Source: Legionella waltersii
Lineage (GTDB): Bacteria; Pseudomonadota; Gammaproteobacteria; Legionellales; Legionellaceae
Assembly: GCF_001468085.1 (NCBI RefSeq)
Contig: NZ_LNZB01000011.1
Coordinates: 1 to 48,469, forward strand
Direction of reading: 5' to 3'
Length of the DNA: 48,469 nt
The notes below the pieces were generated by a model. The model made no database searches, was not told the DNA's origin, and was given only the letters and a program-made list of their open reading frames with translations. How positions within the stretch are numbered: position 1 is the stretch's first letter; each line of letters starts with the position of its first letter. Of the stretch, positions 26,142 to 35,509 are shown in pieces. Both the position numbers and the translations under genes were made by a program.

Positions 26142-28148
26142 TTAAATCACTTTTCTGGAAACTTTTGCTTTCACTTTGACGTGAGCCAGTTGTCTTCTAA
26201 ACACTTTAAACAAGGCTACTGTTTCTTTAGTGTTTTTGTACTGATCACCGGTTGATTGGCATAGTCTTAGATCTTCGTATTTATTAAGAAATGACTCAAT
26301 AATTGCACTTAGATTAGGTGCATTGGTTTGCAATTGTGAGCAGGCTGCTTTTAAAGTAGTTGATGGAAGGCCGTAGACATGAAATCGATGAAGTTCTTTT
26401 TTTAAAAGACGATATTGCGTTTGTAGGGGATCTTCGCATTTGCGTTGTTGCCACCAGTATAAAAAAGCCACAAGAATGATAAAAACAACAAGAGAATAGG
26501 CGGCCATTTGTAACAGTTGGCTAAATCCCCACTGGCTTAGTCCAAGGTTGTCCAATAAATCTCGCTGAGCATCTAAGTTGTAAAATAAGAACCAACGTTC
26601 AACAAAGAAATGAATCGACTCCAACATCAGTTTCGTTCGTTGCCACCAACTCATGGTCGATACATTCAAATAGGTTCTTTGTTCTGCACTATTTGTGAGA
26701 AGTTGTTTATCAATTCGTGTAGGAGAGATGTACGCTGTTGGATCAAAGCGTTGCCATCCTTGATTGTTTGTCCAATACTCAAGCCAAGCATGGGCATTTT
26801 TCTGTTTAATGGTCAGGTATTTTGCGAAAGGATTCCATTCTCCTCCTTGATAACCTACTACCACGCGAGCAGGTATTCCTGCTGAACGTAAAATAACCGT
26901 AACTGCACTAGCATAGTGCTCACAGAATCCTTTTTTGGAGGAAAACCAAAATTCATCGATTTGGTTTGACTGATTTGACACTCTAGGTGGATTAAGGGTA
27001 TACCAGAACTCTTCATGATGAATATAGTCTTTTAGAAATGCTATAAAACGATTGGGATCGTTCTCTGTTTTCGCAAAGTTCTCTTTGGCCCATTGGATAA
27101 TTTGTGGATTAAGGTATTTAGGTAATTGCGTATTTAATTTCAAATCCTGTGCTGTTGGAGGTTTAATCGGTTCAGACGCAGTCACTATGCTATAGGAAAA
27201 TCGTTGGTTAATGAACCCTTTTGATTGACTGACTAAACCAATGTCTGATGAAAACAACAGTTTTGGATAGGCGTATTTGGGGTAATCTAAATAAAACAAC
27301 CACTTTTTCTGATTGGGCTCCATGAGCACTTCATAATCAGCACTTTCATTATTGATCAATTCTTTTAAGAGTGGGAAGGTTGAGCTAACCTGCGAGGACG
27401 GGCTCCAAGTAGTTCCATTGTAAAAAGAAAAAATGAGGCCCTTCCAATAACCATTAGTGATGGGAGTATCTTTAAATAAGACTCTAAATGCGATACTGTC
27501 ATCATCAAATAAGCTTCCAATCGATCCAGGATTCATTGTTTCACTAAATCCTGTTTTGGCTTGAATTAAGGAAGGAACTTGCCATAATGGACTTGCTAAC
27601 CTAGGAAAGACATAAAACAATACAAAAGTCAGTGGAACAGCAATGATGACTTGCTTTAAACTGCTCGTCCCAAGCTGATTAAGAGAGGCTTGGGGAGCAC
27701 AAAGCTTAAGCATTAATGACAGGTTCGCTAAGACACTTACTAGGACGTAAATCATAATCCATAACTCTTGAATGACGATCAGAGAGGCAAAAACAAGATA
27801 AAAGTTACATAAGATAAGTACTTTAATGTCGCGAATAGTATGTGTTTCAATCACTTTCAAAGCAATAAAGGTCAATAAAAACCCAATAAAGAAACCACTG
27901 GATACTATAGAGCCATACTGGACCTTTAATAAAACTGTACAAGTGAATACAAGGCCAATTCTTACCCATTTGCTGATTAATGGATAAGCAAAATAATCTG
28001 CTGTCAGCTTATAACAAACAGCCAAAACGACCAATAAAAATATCCACCAAGGTGCCATAAATAAATGCGGCAAATAGCAAATCAGCAAAACCATCAACGC
28101 ATGCCTAATAATAATCATGAGTTGTTGATGAGAGAGTTGGGGGTTCAT
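26142..28148 (-). CDS. TgpA-like DUF3488/transglutaminase membrane protein
   Basis: A 668-aa protein with five to six N-terminal helices (about 10-190), a periplasmic transglutaminase-like domain and one C-terminal helix near 540-560, then a cytoplasmic tail. The triad is Cys409 in GFCEHYASA, His453 in NAHAWLEYW and Asp469 in RFDPT. The homologue in Pseudomonas (TgpA) is essential, with a role linked to the envelope. The longer frame starts at 28175, but ATG 28148 sits in an ATGA overlap with the DUF58 gene, the natural coupled start. It forms an operon with DUF58 and MoxR. Confidence 0.93.
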   Translation of the reverse strand: MNPQLSHQQLMIIIRHALMVLLICYLPHLFMAPWWIFLLVVLAVCYKLTADYFAYPLISKWVRIGLVFTCTVLLKVQYGSIVSSGFFIGFLLTFIALKVIETHTIRDIKVLILCNFYLVFASLIVIQELWIMIYVLVSVLANLSLMLKLCAPQASLNQLGTSSLKQVIIAVPLTFVLFYVFPRLASPLWQVPSLIQAKTGFSETMNPGSIGSLFDDDSIAFRVLFKDTPITNGYWKGLIFSFYNGTTWSPSSQVSSTFPLLKELINNESADYEVLMEPNQKKWLFYLDYPKYAYPKLLFSSDIGLVSQSKGFINQRFSYSIVTASEPIKPPTAQDLKLNTQLPKYLNPQIIQWAKENFAKTENDPNRFIAFLKDYIHHEEFWYTLNPPRVSNQSNQIDEFWFSSKKGFCEHYASAVTVILRSAGIPARVVVGYQGGEWNPFAKYLTIKQKNAHAWLEYWTNNQGWQRFDPTAYISPTRIDKQLLTNSAEQRTYLNVSTMSWWQRTKLMLESIHFFVERWFLFYNLDAQRDLLDNLGLSQWGFSQLLQMAAYSLVVFIILVAFLYWWQQRKCEDPLQTQYRLLKKELHRFHVYGLPSTTLKAACSQLQTNAPNLSAIIESFLNKYEDLRLCQSTGDQYKNTKETVALFKVFRRQLAHVKVKAKVSRKVI

Positions 28149-29098
28149 TGATAGCTCGCTAACTGTCGTAAGCACTGTTGTAGGTGTTCAGGTCCACGAC
28201 CTAAAGGACGTGAAGAGCTATTTAGTTGCAAACTATATTGCTGCTGGTTTGTTTCAGCTTCATTGAGCCAATAACTTAAGTGTTGTAGTTGTTGTTCTAA
28301 GTCTAGGTTTGTTAGGCACTTTAATGAAAATTGCCACTGGGTACCTACAGCATTATCCATTTGCTTAACATACCAACCTTGTTCCTTAGCTGCGATCTTC
28401 CAAGCAATTAAATTAGGTTGTTCCCAGGGTGATTCCACTTGACGCAAATCATAGAATTCATTATCTCCAGGGGAAAGACTGTTTTTATTATCCTGGTTCA
28501 TCATAGGTGGTGGCCAAAACCCAGGATTAATAGGTTGCGGATAGACATAATATTGGATATCAAATTGAACATATCCCCATACTTTAAAAATGCCAAAAGG
28601 ATATAAACTAGAGACAGTAATCCGGGGGAGATGAAAGCATCCCCGTTCACTTGTCATAATAGGTAGAACAAATTGAATGCCTTCTTGTGGAATCGATTCA
28701 AGTCGAGTACTGTCTTGTTGAGCCAATTTAAATTCCAACCCAAAATGAATTTTTCGATTTGCTTTAATGAGAATAGTAAGTTGAGCTGGCGTGTTTTGGT
28801 AACTGTCTTCAATTGAAACCAGCTGAAAAGATAGGTTTTTTAAATTAGCGTGAGCTTCCCAGGCGCTAACCAATGCGACAACGGCTAATAAAAAGGTCAT
28901 TAGAAAAATAGTACTAATTTGATAATTAATCGCACCAGAGAAAAAGGAGAGCACTACTAGGCCATATATCCATCCGAATCCTGAAGGTAAAATATAAATG
29001 TTATGAGAGCCGAGTACTTGGGGGGTTTTTTTAGGGATTCGACGACTCACCCAATTATCCCAAATGGCTCTTGTTCTTTTTGTTATGGATTTAATCAC
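28145..29098 (-). CDS. DUF58 domain protein
   Basis: A 317-aa protein with two N-terminal helices (about 38-80) and a C-terminal DUF58 region. GDNEFYDLRQVESPWEQPNLIAWKIAAKEQGWYVKQ at about 208-245 is the family signature, in a variant form of the usual reYxxGDxxRxIdW. DUF58 proteins resemble von Willebrand A domains and work with MoxR AAA+ ATPases. It overlaps both neighbours by ATGA (MoxR upstream, TgpA downstream), so the three are translated in a coupled way. Role: inferred assembly or activation of an envelope complex. Confidence 0.9.
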   Translation of the reverse strand: MIKSITKRTRAIWDNWVSRRIPKKTPQVLGSHNIYILPSGFGWIYGLVVLSFFSGAINYQISTIFLMTFLLAVVALVSAWEAHANLKNLSFQLVSIEDSYQNTPAQLTILIKANRKIHFGLEFKLAQQDSTRLESIPQEGIQFVLPIMTSERGCFHLPRITVSSLYPFGIFKVWGYVQFDIQYYVYPQPINPGFWPPPMMNQDNKNSLSPGDNEFYDLRQVESPWEQPNLIAWKIAAKEQGWYVKQMDNAVGTQWQFSLKCLTNLDLEQQLQHLSYWLNEAETNQQQYSLQLNSSSRPLGRGPEHLQQCLRQLASYQ

Positions 29099-30000
29099 AC
29101 TGGAACCTCAACTTCATTCATAAGCAATTCACTAGGACTGATTTGGGTTTGTGTTTTCTTGATAACCAGGCGATGGTTGACTACTGCTGGCATGACGGCT
29201 TGGATGTCATCTGGGCGGACAAAATTTCGTTCATCTGTCTTAGCAAAAGCTTGTGCGGCACGGATTAATCCCATGCCAGCTCTGGGGCTTAAGCCATGAA
29301 CAAACCAGCCTTGGTTTCTACTTGCGGCTAATAGGGATTGTACATAATCAAGAATTAGGTCCGAAACCATGATTTTCTGACAATCCTTTTGCCATTCAGC
29401 CAATTGAATGGGGGTAATGATTGATTTTAATTCGGTCAGATGACTGTTTAAATTAGGCTTTTTAAGCAATTCACGCTCGGCATTGGGTGGGGGATAGCCG
29501 ATCACCAGGCGCATCAGAAATCTATCCAATTGTGATTCAGGAAGCGGGTAAGTACCTGTGTGATAGGAGGGGTTTTGAGTGGCGATGACAAAAAATGGTT
29601 GGGGAAGCTTTTCGGTTCCTGTTTCAGTAGTGACCTGTTTTTCTTCCATAGCCTCAAGAAGAGCACTTTGAGTTTTGGGTGTCGCTCTATTGATTTCATC
29701 TGCCAAAATAAGCTGAGAAAATAGAGGTCCTTTGTGAAAACAGAAGGCTTTGAGTTGTTGATCATAAATGGAAACACCTAGAAGATCGCTCGGTAATAGA
29801 TCGCTGGTGAATTGAATACGTCTGTATTGCATTCCAGTCAGTTGCGCTAAAGCATGGCTAAACGTTGTTTTTCCCATTCCTGGAATGTCTTCAAGTAATA
29901 AGTGTCCATTCGCTAATAAGCAGCTTATACCTAAGCGTATAACTTCTTCTTTCCCTAATAGGGTATGGCATAAAGCTTCTTGCAATAATTTGATCATCAT
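29095..30000 (-). CDS. MoxR-family AAA+ ATPase
   Basis: A 301-aa chaperone-type ATPase. Walker A is EDIPGMGKTT (37-46), Walker B is LILADEINRATPKTQSALLEAMEE (about 97-120), and sensor 1 is FFVIATQNP. The C-terminal lid (GLSPRAGMGLIRAAQAFA) carries the sensor 2 Arg. MoxR ATPases remodel or load cofactors into partner proteins, here presumably through the DUF58 and TgpA proteins of the same overlapping operon. MM at the start leaves two possible start codons (30000 or 29997). The Kef-type gene lies immediately downstream of the promoter region on the same strand. Confidence 0.95.
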   Translation of the reverse strand: MMIKLLQEALCHTLLGKEEVIRLGISCLLANGHLLLEDIPGMGKTTFSHALAQLTGMQYRRIQFTSDLLPSDLLGVSIYDQQLKAFCFHKGPLFSQLILADEINRATPKTQSALLEAMEEKQVTTETGTEKLPQPFFVIATQNPSYHTGTYPLPESQLDRFLMRLVIGYPPPNAERELLKKPNLNSHLTELKSIITPIQLAEWQKDCQKIMVSDLILDYVQSLLAASRNQGWFVHGLSPRAGMGLIRAAQAFAKTDERNFVRPDDIQAVMPAVVNHRLVIKKTQTQISPSELLMNEVEVPV

Positions 30001-30059
30001 GAAGCCATTTTTTATGTTTATTATTGCAAAGTATAGACCGTTATCATGAAATGCGTTGT

Positions 30060-31862
30060 TTACTTGCTGTTTTGTAAAATGCTCTCTAACTCTCCTTTGG
30101 CTTGTCTAGAAAAGCTAATTAAATCGGCTTCTTTATCAAAAAATTCGAAAGATTTGTACAATATTTCTTCGTCATATTTTTGAAACGCTGACGCTTTTTT
30201 CTCAACATCCGCATCTTTATAGCCAAGACCTTTCAATATTTCCTTGGTCATGGTTAACGAAGAGTCGAACAATTCTCTTTTGAAATAGTGGACACCTAGT
30301 TTATGCAATTCATAGGCATGGCGTCTGTTTCTGGCTCTAGCATAAATGGTTAAGTTTGGAAATTCTTGTTTGGCTAGCTTTACAATTTCAAGACTAGCTT
30401 CTGGGTTACCCATAGTGACTACTAGCATTTTAGCATGCGCAGCTCCTGCACTCGTCAATAAATCAAGACGGTTTGCATCACCAAAGTAACCGGTGTAGCC
30501 AAACTTCCTTAATAATTCGATTTGATCGGGATTTTTTTCCAATACAGTTACCTTTAGTTTTTCACCAGTCAGAAAGCGTCCTATAATTTGGCCAAAGCGA
30601 CCATAACCGGCGATGATTATGTCGCTATGATCATGAATGGAGTCATAGCTATGTTCTGGTAATTTGCTCATTAATCTAGGGATTAAGTATTGTTGGTAGA
30701 TCAGTATTAAAAACGGGGTAGTAAGCATTGATAATGCAACAATCAAGGTATATAGACCGCTTAATTCAGGGCTAATTACCTTTGACATACTCGCATATTG
30801 AAAAAGGACAAAGGCAAATTCTCCGCCTTGAGATATTGCAGTTGCAAAGCCAATTGCTTGAATTTTAGTAAGTTTAAAAAGTAGGCCTAGCATGACGAGA
30901 ACGAAGACTTTGATTGCTACCAATCCAAATACTGCGGGGATGATAAAGCTCATGTCTTTATAAAATAAATTAAAGTTTATACCCATGCCTACGGAGATAA
31001 AGAACAATCCAAGCAAGAGTCCTTTAAATGGCTGTATATCCGCCTCTACAGTTCGTTTGTATTGCGAGTTAGCTAGTACAGTACCTGCAATAAAAGCACC
31101 TAATGCAGGTGAAACACCGACTTTTTCCATTAAAAGAGCGATTCCAACAACTAAAGCAAGCGAAAAAGCTGTGAATACTTCTCGAATGTTTGTTTTTGCA
31201 ATGATTAAAAACAAATGTCGAGAAGCGTAATGGCCAATTAGTATCACTGCACCAATGATTCCTGTAACAAGTAAAGCATGCATCCAATTAGGCAAATTAG
31301 AGATAGATGCAGCCATGTGAGTATCGATATTAACAGACATGTTGTGGCTGCCTAATAAGGGCAAAATAATTAATATGGGGATTACTGCAATGTCTTGGAA
31401 TAACAGAACGGCAAAGGCAGTTTCACCTTCAACTGTTTTGAGAAGATTTTTTTCTTGTAACATTTGTAAAACTAGGGCTGTTGATGATAGAGACAAGGCC
31501 ATGCTAATTGCTAAGCTGGTTTTCCAGGCATAACCCATGAACATGCCAATAGAGGTTAACAAGCCTGTCGTTAAAATAACTTGTAAGCCACCTAAGCCGA
31601 TTATGAGCTTTCTTAATTTCCACAAGGTTTTGGGTTCCAACTCTAAGCCGATTAAAAAAAGCATCATAATCACACCAAACTCTGCAAAATTCATAATTTG
31701 ATGTGGATTGCCTATTAATTTTAATCCATAAGGCCCTATGAGAACGCCAACAAGAAGGTAACCAATGACTGAACCTAAGCGAAATCGACTAGCGATAGGT
31801 ACCATAATGCTTGCAGTAGCAAGGAAAATAAAAATATTTAATAAAAAATCGCCATTCATCAT
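30060..31862 (-). CDS. CPA2 cation:proton antiporter with RCK domain (KefB/KefC-like)
   Basis: A 600-aa inner-membrane protein. Residues 5-390 form about 12 helices, with LGSVIGYLLVGVLIGP early and LFQDIAVIP and VGVSPALGAFIAGTVLA in the middle, as in Kef/CPA2 exchangers. A TrkA-N nucleotide-binding domain follows with IAGYGRFGQIIGRFL (417-431) and FGDANRLDLL. A second acidic residue pattern in a tail of about 70 residues ends the protein. Kef-type proteins exchange K+ for H+ and respond to glutathione adducts. Here the glutathione contact residues cannot be judged. It overlaps the ClC gene by ATGA, so expression is coupled. Confidence 0.93.
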   Translation of the reverse strand: MMNGDFLLNIFIFLATASIMVPIASRFRLGSVIGYLLVGVLIGPYGLKLIGNPHQIMNFAEFGVIMMLFLIGLELEPKTLWKLRKLIIGLGGLQVILTTGLLTSIGMFMGYAWKTSLAISMALSLSSTALVLQMLQEKNLLKTVEGETAFAVLLFQDIAVIPILIILPLLGSHNMSVNIDTHMAASISNLPNWMHALLVTGIIGAVILIGHYASRHLFLIIAKTNIREVFTAFSLALVVGIALLMEKVGVSPALGAFIAGTVLANSQYKRTVEADIQPFKGLLLGLFFISVGMGINFNLFYKDMSFIIPAVFGLVAIKVFVLVMLGLLFKLTKIQAIGFATAISQGGEFAFVLFQYASMSKVISPELSGLYTLIVALSMLTTPFLILIYQQYLIPRLMSKLPEHSYDSIHDHSDIIIAGYGRFGQIIGRFLTGEKLKVTVLEKNPDQIELLRKFGYTGYFGDANRLDLLTSAGAAHAKMLVVTMGNPEASLEIVKLAKQEFPNLTIYARARNRRHAYELHKLGVHYFKRELFDSSLTMTKEILKGLGYKDADVEKKASAFQKYDEEILYKSFEFFDKEADLISFSRQAKGELESILQNSK

Positions 31863-33115
31863 CTAGTCCTAATGCAAATTCTTTGAGTCACTTGATGGCT
31901 AAACACTGCGCCAGCTACAGCCAATAGGATGGGTATTAAAAACACAAAATTAATTCGAGTAAACTCAAATATCAAAATAATCGCAGTTAAAGGCATTTTT
32001 TGGGCTGCAGCAAGAAACGAGCTGGCACCAATGATTGCAAAACCTGTTAGTGGGGCTGGCGGTAGAAATGCATTCCAAATACCTCCTAAGACGATCCCAA
32101 GTAGGGCTCCATTGGCTAAAGAAGGCGTTAATAATCCTCCTTGCGCACCTACACGAAAACTAGTCCATACAATCAGGGTTCTTAATATAAACACTAAAGC
32201 ACTCATACAGATGCTTAGCGCATGTGTAAACTCTATTTGTGCTGGGCTTTTACCATTTCCAAGGAGCTCCGGGAAGTATATTGCTAGGACCCCAATAAGA
32301 CAAAAATTAATGATGCAGCATGGGATCATTGTCCAATCGCGTAAGGCTCTTTTTCTTTGAAGATTAGCAATATAACTAAACCAAAAGGCAAAAAAACCTA
32401 TGATTGGGCTAGCTATGATTGCCCACACTATCAATGAAGCATTTAAGTTAAACTCTGGGGGGGTGTAGATGGTTTCATTTCCTAAACCCCACCAAGACAC
32501 TAAAACAGCAATGGCTGAGGAAGTTAAAGCCATTAGTACTATGTTTCGATTGTAGGTGCAAAGCAATACTTCAAGTACAAATAATGCACCACCTAATGGA
32601 ACATTATAGACAGCAGCTAAACCTGCGCCTGCGCCACAAGCCAGCATAATTTTGCATTCCATGGGACTTAGGCCAAATTTTACGGATACCCAGCTGGAGA
32701 ACAGTGCACTAACTTCACGTGGGGCGACCTCTCTGCCAAGTGGAGAGCCCAGTGCAATGGTAATAATTTGTAAAAGCGCATGAGCTGTTGTACTTAAAAA
32801 AGGCATTGGTTGTTTGGTTCTTATGGCATTTGCAATGCTAACAAGGGGTTTCCCATACCGATAAACAACCCACCATCCAAATCCAGCAATTAAGCCACAT
32901 AGTGTTAAAATAAGGACCCTTCTTTCTGGAGATGATGCGCTTACACCTTCTAGGAAACTTTCATTACTTATGATTTGCAGGGGACTGTAGCCATAAGCAA
33001 TATGTTGTAAATAGTGGAGAAGTAAGGCAAGTGACATTCCGAGTAGGCCGGAGCCCACTCCAACTAAAAGGGTGACAAAAATTAACTTTTTATGCTGTCT
33101 GGATAGTATTCTCAA
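31859..33115 (-). CDS. ClC-family chloride channel/antiporter
   Basis: A 418-aa membrane protein with about 10-12 helices. The gating-glutamate motif appears as GSPLGREVAPRE (124-134), with Glu129 in the position of the external gate of ClC exchangers. GAQGGLLTPSLANGALLG later in the protein is the GxFxP-type motif near helix N. The usual GSGIP helix-D motif is replaced by GKPLVSIANAI. This is the GREVAPRE branch of ClC, less studied than ClcA. Coupling of a ClC protein and a K+/H+ exchanger in one overlapping unit suggests joint control of pH and osmolarity. Confidence 0.9.
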   Translation of the reverse strand: MRILSRQHKKLIFVTLLVGVGSGLLGMSLALLLHYLQHIAYGYSPLQIISNESFLEGVSASSPERRVLILTLCGLIAGFGWWVVYRYGKPLVSIANAIRTKQPMPFLSTTAHALLQIITIALGSPLGREVAPREVSALFSSWVSVKFGLSPMECKIMLACGAGAGLAAVYNVPLGGALFVLEVLLCTYNRNIVLMALTSSAIAVLVSWWGLGNETIYTPPEFNLNASLIVWAIIASPIIGFFAFWFSYIANLQRKRALRDWTMIPCCIINFCLIGVLAIYFPELLGNGKSPAQIEFTHALSICMSALVFILRTLIVWTSFRVGAQGGLLTPSLANGALLGIVLGGIWNAFLPPAPLTGFAIIGASSFLAAAQKMPLTAIILIFEFTRINFVFLIPILLAVAGAVFSHQVTQRICIRTR

Positions 33116-33123
33116 TTTTACCC

Positions 33124-34317
33124 TTATCTAGTCCATTGTTGATTTTCGTATTGTTGAAAAAATTCAAGCTGTTCTTTTAGCACAAATGGATGAGCTTGAA
33201 CATGGTCAAGAGTATTACTTACTGATTTAATCCATACAAAATCACTGTGTTGTTTGAATACCTCATAGGCCATTTCAGCACCTGCATAAGGCACATCTTT
33301 ATCGCCTTTAGTCCCTACCAATAATAATGGTGCAGTTGGAATAAAACCATAATGATTAAAGTTCATTTTTAGACTGTCTGTGTTTTTATCCTTTTCGTTA
33401 ATGATTCCATCAAAAAAACTGGATTGAAATATGAATTTAGGATCTTGTGGAAGTGCTTTGAGAATATCTGAAGTACTGTGAAGTCCATCTAAAAGACTTG
33501 GAATTTGGGTGTTGAAGGGAGGAGTAAATATTTCATCAAAGTTTGCCCAGTAATGCCTATATGTTTGCAGAGAATAAAAGAAATAAGCCAAATAGGCTGT
33601 AGCACGAGGGCCTGGTTCAAGCATTACAAAATTCATGGTTTCCTTCCAGTCGAAAGGGGCAGACCCCGCAGCAACTGCTGTAATCGGTATGTCTGGAAAA
33701 TCGTTAGCAAGCAACTCAAACATGACCATGGTGGTGAAGCCTCCTTCTGAATATCCAGTAAGATATAACTTATCGTTTACTGGATAACGAAGAGCGCTTG
33801 CTAATTCTTTAGCAGCTAACAACATATTCACACTACTGCTTGCAAGGGTATCTGCTTGCACATAGGGGTGGATAGGCAAGTCATTATCTCCTAATCCAAG
33901 ATAGTCAGGCATCACGATCATAAAGCCTGCACTGCTGCCTAATGCTGCAAGATACATGTGGTTTTTTTCATTGTTTCTTGAGGGCACATCCTTTTTTTCA
34001 AAGCGTGTTCCGTGATGGTAGCTGACTATGCTTACGGGTTTAGTAGGGGAAATAGGCATAGCTACTAAGCCAGAAGCAATGGATATACTGCCATCAGGTG
34101 CGGGGGTTTGATAATTGATTTTGTAAAGTTGCAGATCATGATGGACATGGAGTGTATCCAGTGGAGGCATTTTTTTTAAGGCTAATTCAGCAGTATGCTG
34201 TGAAAAGTTTCCTAAGGAAACATAGCTAACTAATTGTTGTGTGGGACTATAGGCATTGACACTAAAACTAACAATGAATAAAAAAAAGGTATAAAAAACG
34301 CGTTTAACTGATTGCAT
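33124..34317 (-). CDS. Exported alpha/beta hydrolase (secretory-lipase-like)
   Basis: An exported 397-aa hydrolase. The signal peptide runs to about residue 22 (VNA-Y). Motifs are VSYHHGTRFEKKDVPS (oxyanion region), YLTGYSEGGFTTMVMFELLAN (Ser190, GxSxGG) and VGTKGDKDVPYAGAEMAY for the acid. The C-terminal LDHVQAHPF carries a probable His. The pattern resembles secretory lipases and tannase-like esterases. The frame runs three bases short of 34323 with TTG, but ATG 34317 is the likelier start. It lies 8 bp upstream of the ClC gene on the same strand and may be cotranscribed. Confidence 0.85.
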   Translation of the reverse strand: MQSVKRVFYTFFLFIVSFSVNAYSPTQQLVSYVSLGNFSQHTAELALKKMPPLDTLHVHHDLQLYKINYQTPAPDGSISIASGLVAMPISPTKPVSIVSYHHGTRFEKKDVPSRNNEKNHMYLAALGSSAGFMIVMPDYLGLGDNDLPIHPYVQADTLASSSVNMLLAAKELASALRYPVNDKLYLTGYSEGGFTTMVMFELLANDFPDIPITAVAAGSAPFDWKETMNFVMLEPGPRATAYLAYFFYSLQTYRHYWANFDEIFTPPFNTQIPSLLDGLHSTSDILKALPQDPKFIFQSSFFDGIINEKDKNTDSLKMNFNHYGFIPTAPLLLVGTKGDKDVPYAGAEMAYEVFKQHSDFVWIKSVSNTLDHVQAHPFVLKEQLEFFQQYENQQWTR

Positions 34318-34413
34318 TGACAATTCTCATGGCTTTAAAAAGCAATGATAATTGCATGTTTATTAAAGAGAATCAAACGGAAGGTATTCATTTTTTTATT
34401 GAATTTTTAGCGC

Positions 34414-34932
34414 TTACCTAGAGGCTAGGTAGAGGAAAATAAATATAAATAATAAAACAAAGGAGAAGCTCAATCTATAGCTTAATTTTAAGAATAAGAA
34501 TTTTTTAGACAGTATATGACAAGTTTGGTAATAGTCCGTTAACAGTAAATTGTATACTTCCTTTTCATCTTTGAGGATATTAAAATAAGTGCCTTTATAC
34601 TTTGTGTATTCCTGTTTAGCAACCCAACCAAAAAATAACTTATTACTGATGTCTGAATCAGAACTTTTAACGTATACAGGACTTAAAACTAGAATAGAGC
34701 TTGTAATGATGGCACCGAGTAAAAAGACGGGTACAAATAATAGAGCATGGAAAGTGTGTGTCGCCGTATAATTGACTAAAGCAATTAGCATTAAGAAATT
34801 AGTACCCAATAAAAAACTGGCTTTGTTGTCAGCGATACTTATTAGTTGCAGGTTATTCTGAACCATCGTGACAAGAAGTGATATATCTAATGGTAAAAAG
34901 CCTGAAGAGCGTTGTTCGGTATTTTCTGACAT
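34414..34932 (-). CDS. Membrane protein resembling DUF5706/PycTM effectors
   Basis: A 172-aa protein. It starts with a soluble helix ending in LISIADNKASFLLGTNFLMLIALVN (about 31-55), where the ADxKA-x-LL-x-N stretch leads into the first helix. A second helix follows (63-85), then a central soluble region and a C-terminal helix (about 148-170). The layout of two helices, a cytosolic loop and a terminal helix, and the ADNKASFLL motif, are those of DUF5706, the domain of PycTM effectors in Pycsar anti-phage defence. No pyrimidine cyclase (PycC) gene is adjacent. Identity by eye only, so moderate confidence. It could be a Legionella protein of unrelated role. Confidence 0.6.
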   Translation of the reverse strand: MSENTEQRSSGFLPLDISLLVTMVQNNLQLISIADNKASFLLGTNFLMLIALVNYTATHTFHALLFVPVFLLGAIITSSILVLSPVYVKSSDSDISNKLFFGWVAKQEYTKYKGTYFNILKDEKEVYNLLLTDYYQTCHILSKKFLFLKLSYRLSFSFVLLFIFIFLYLASR

Positions 34933-35497
34933 AGAATCTTATGAATTCATATAGAGATAATTATTAAAATAAGTGAGCTGATGGGTTTAGTCAATCTTTG
35001 TTTGGCTGAGATAGATCTCCCTACAAGTTGATTCATTTAAAAAATTCAAAATCAAGTCTTTTTTTTAACTATTTTTTTGGATAATATTAAAAACGAATTT
35101 TTACCTTCTCTTCTAAAATCCCTGTGGATATTGTTTGTCACTCCCATTTTTGAAAATTGAAAAATTTATTTGTACCTCTTGCAATTCCGCATAATATATG
35201 GGTTTCTAATTATTAGTCCAATTAAAATAGAGGATTCACTTATCCACAATTTCTGTGGATAACTCTGTGAATACTAATTCAGCGTTTACTAAATTCAGCG
35301 ACTTAAAATAATGGATTTGATTTATACAGATCAATGCACTCAACATTGATATACCTCTGTTGTTATGATATTATTTTGAACAGTTTGAATTTTTTTAAAT
35401 GAAATGGAACTCAACTTGGAATACCCAACAAATCAAGGATTCAGTCAGCCAACTTTAACAGCAATTCGATTCATGCTAAATTAAAGCTTTATTAAAA
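34933..35497. other. AT-rich gene-free region
   Basis: This 565-bp space between divergent genes has no open frame that I support. It holds A/T runs (about 35030-35100) and the DnaA-box array described separately. It is not a promoter-length gap, so a structural or replication-linked role is possible. Confidence 0.6.
35123..35275. other. DnaA-box array (left)
   Basis: Perfect boxes are TTATCCACA at 35241-35249 and TGTGGATAA at 35255-35263 (opposite strand). One-mismatch boxes are TGTGAATAC at 35267-35275 and TGTGGATAT at 35123-35131. A long AT-rich tract lies to the left. The 35-base core at 35241-35275 recurs inverted at 38735-38769 with three mismatches. DnaA binding is inferred from the consensus. 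Confidence 0.75.
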
Positions 35498-35509
35498 ATG
35501 AAAGGCATT

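Noticed and set aside
34414..34932. A complete Pycsar anti-phage system
   Set aside because: No nucleotide cyclase gene is adjacent; only the effector-like part is visible, so I report it as an orphan candidate.
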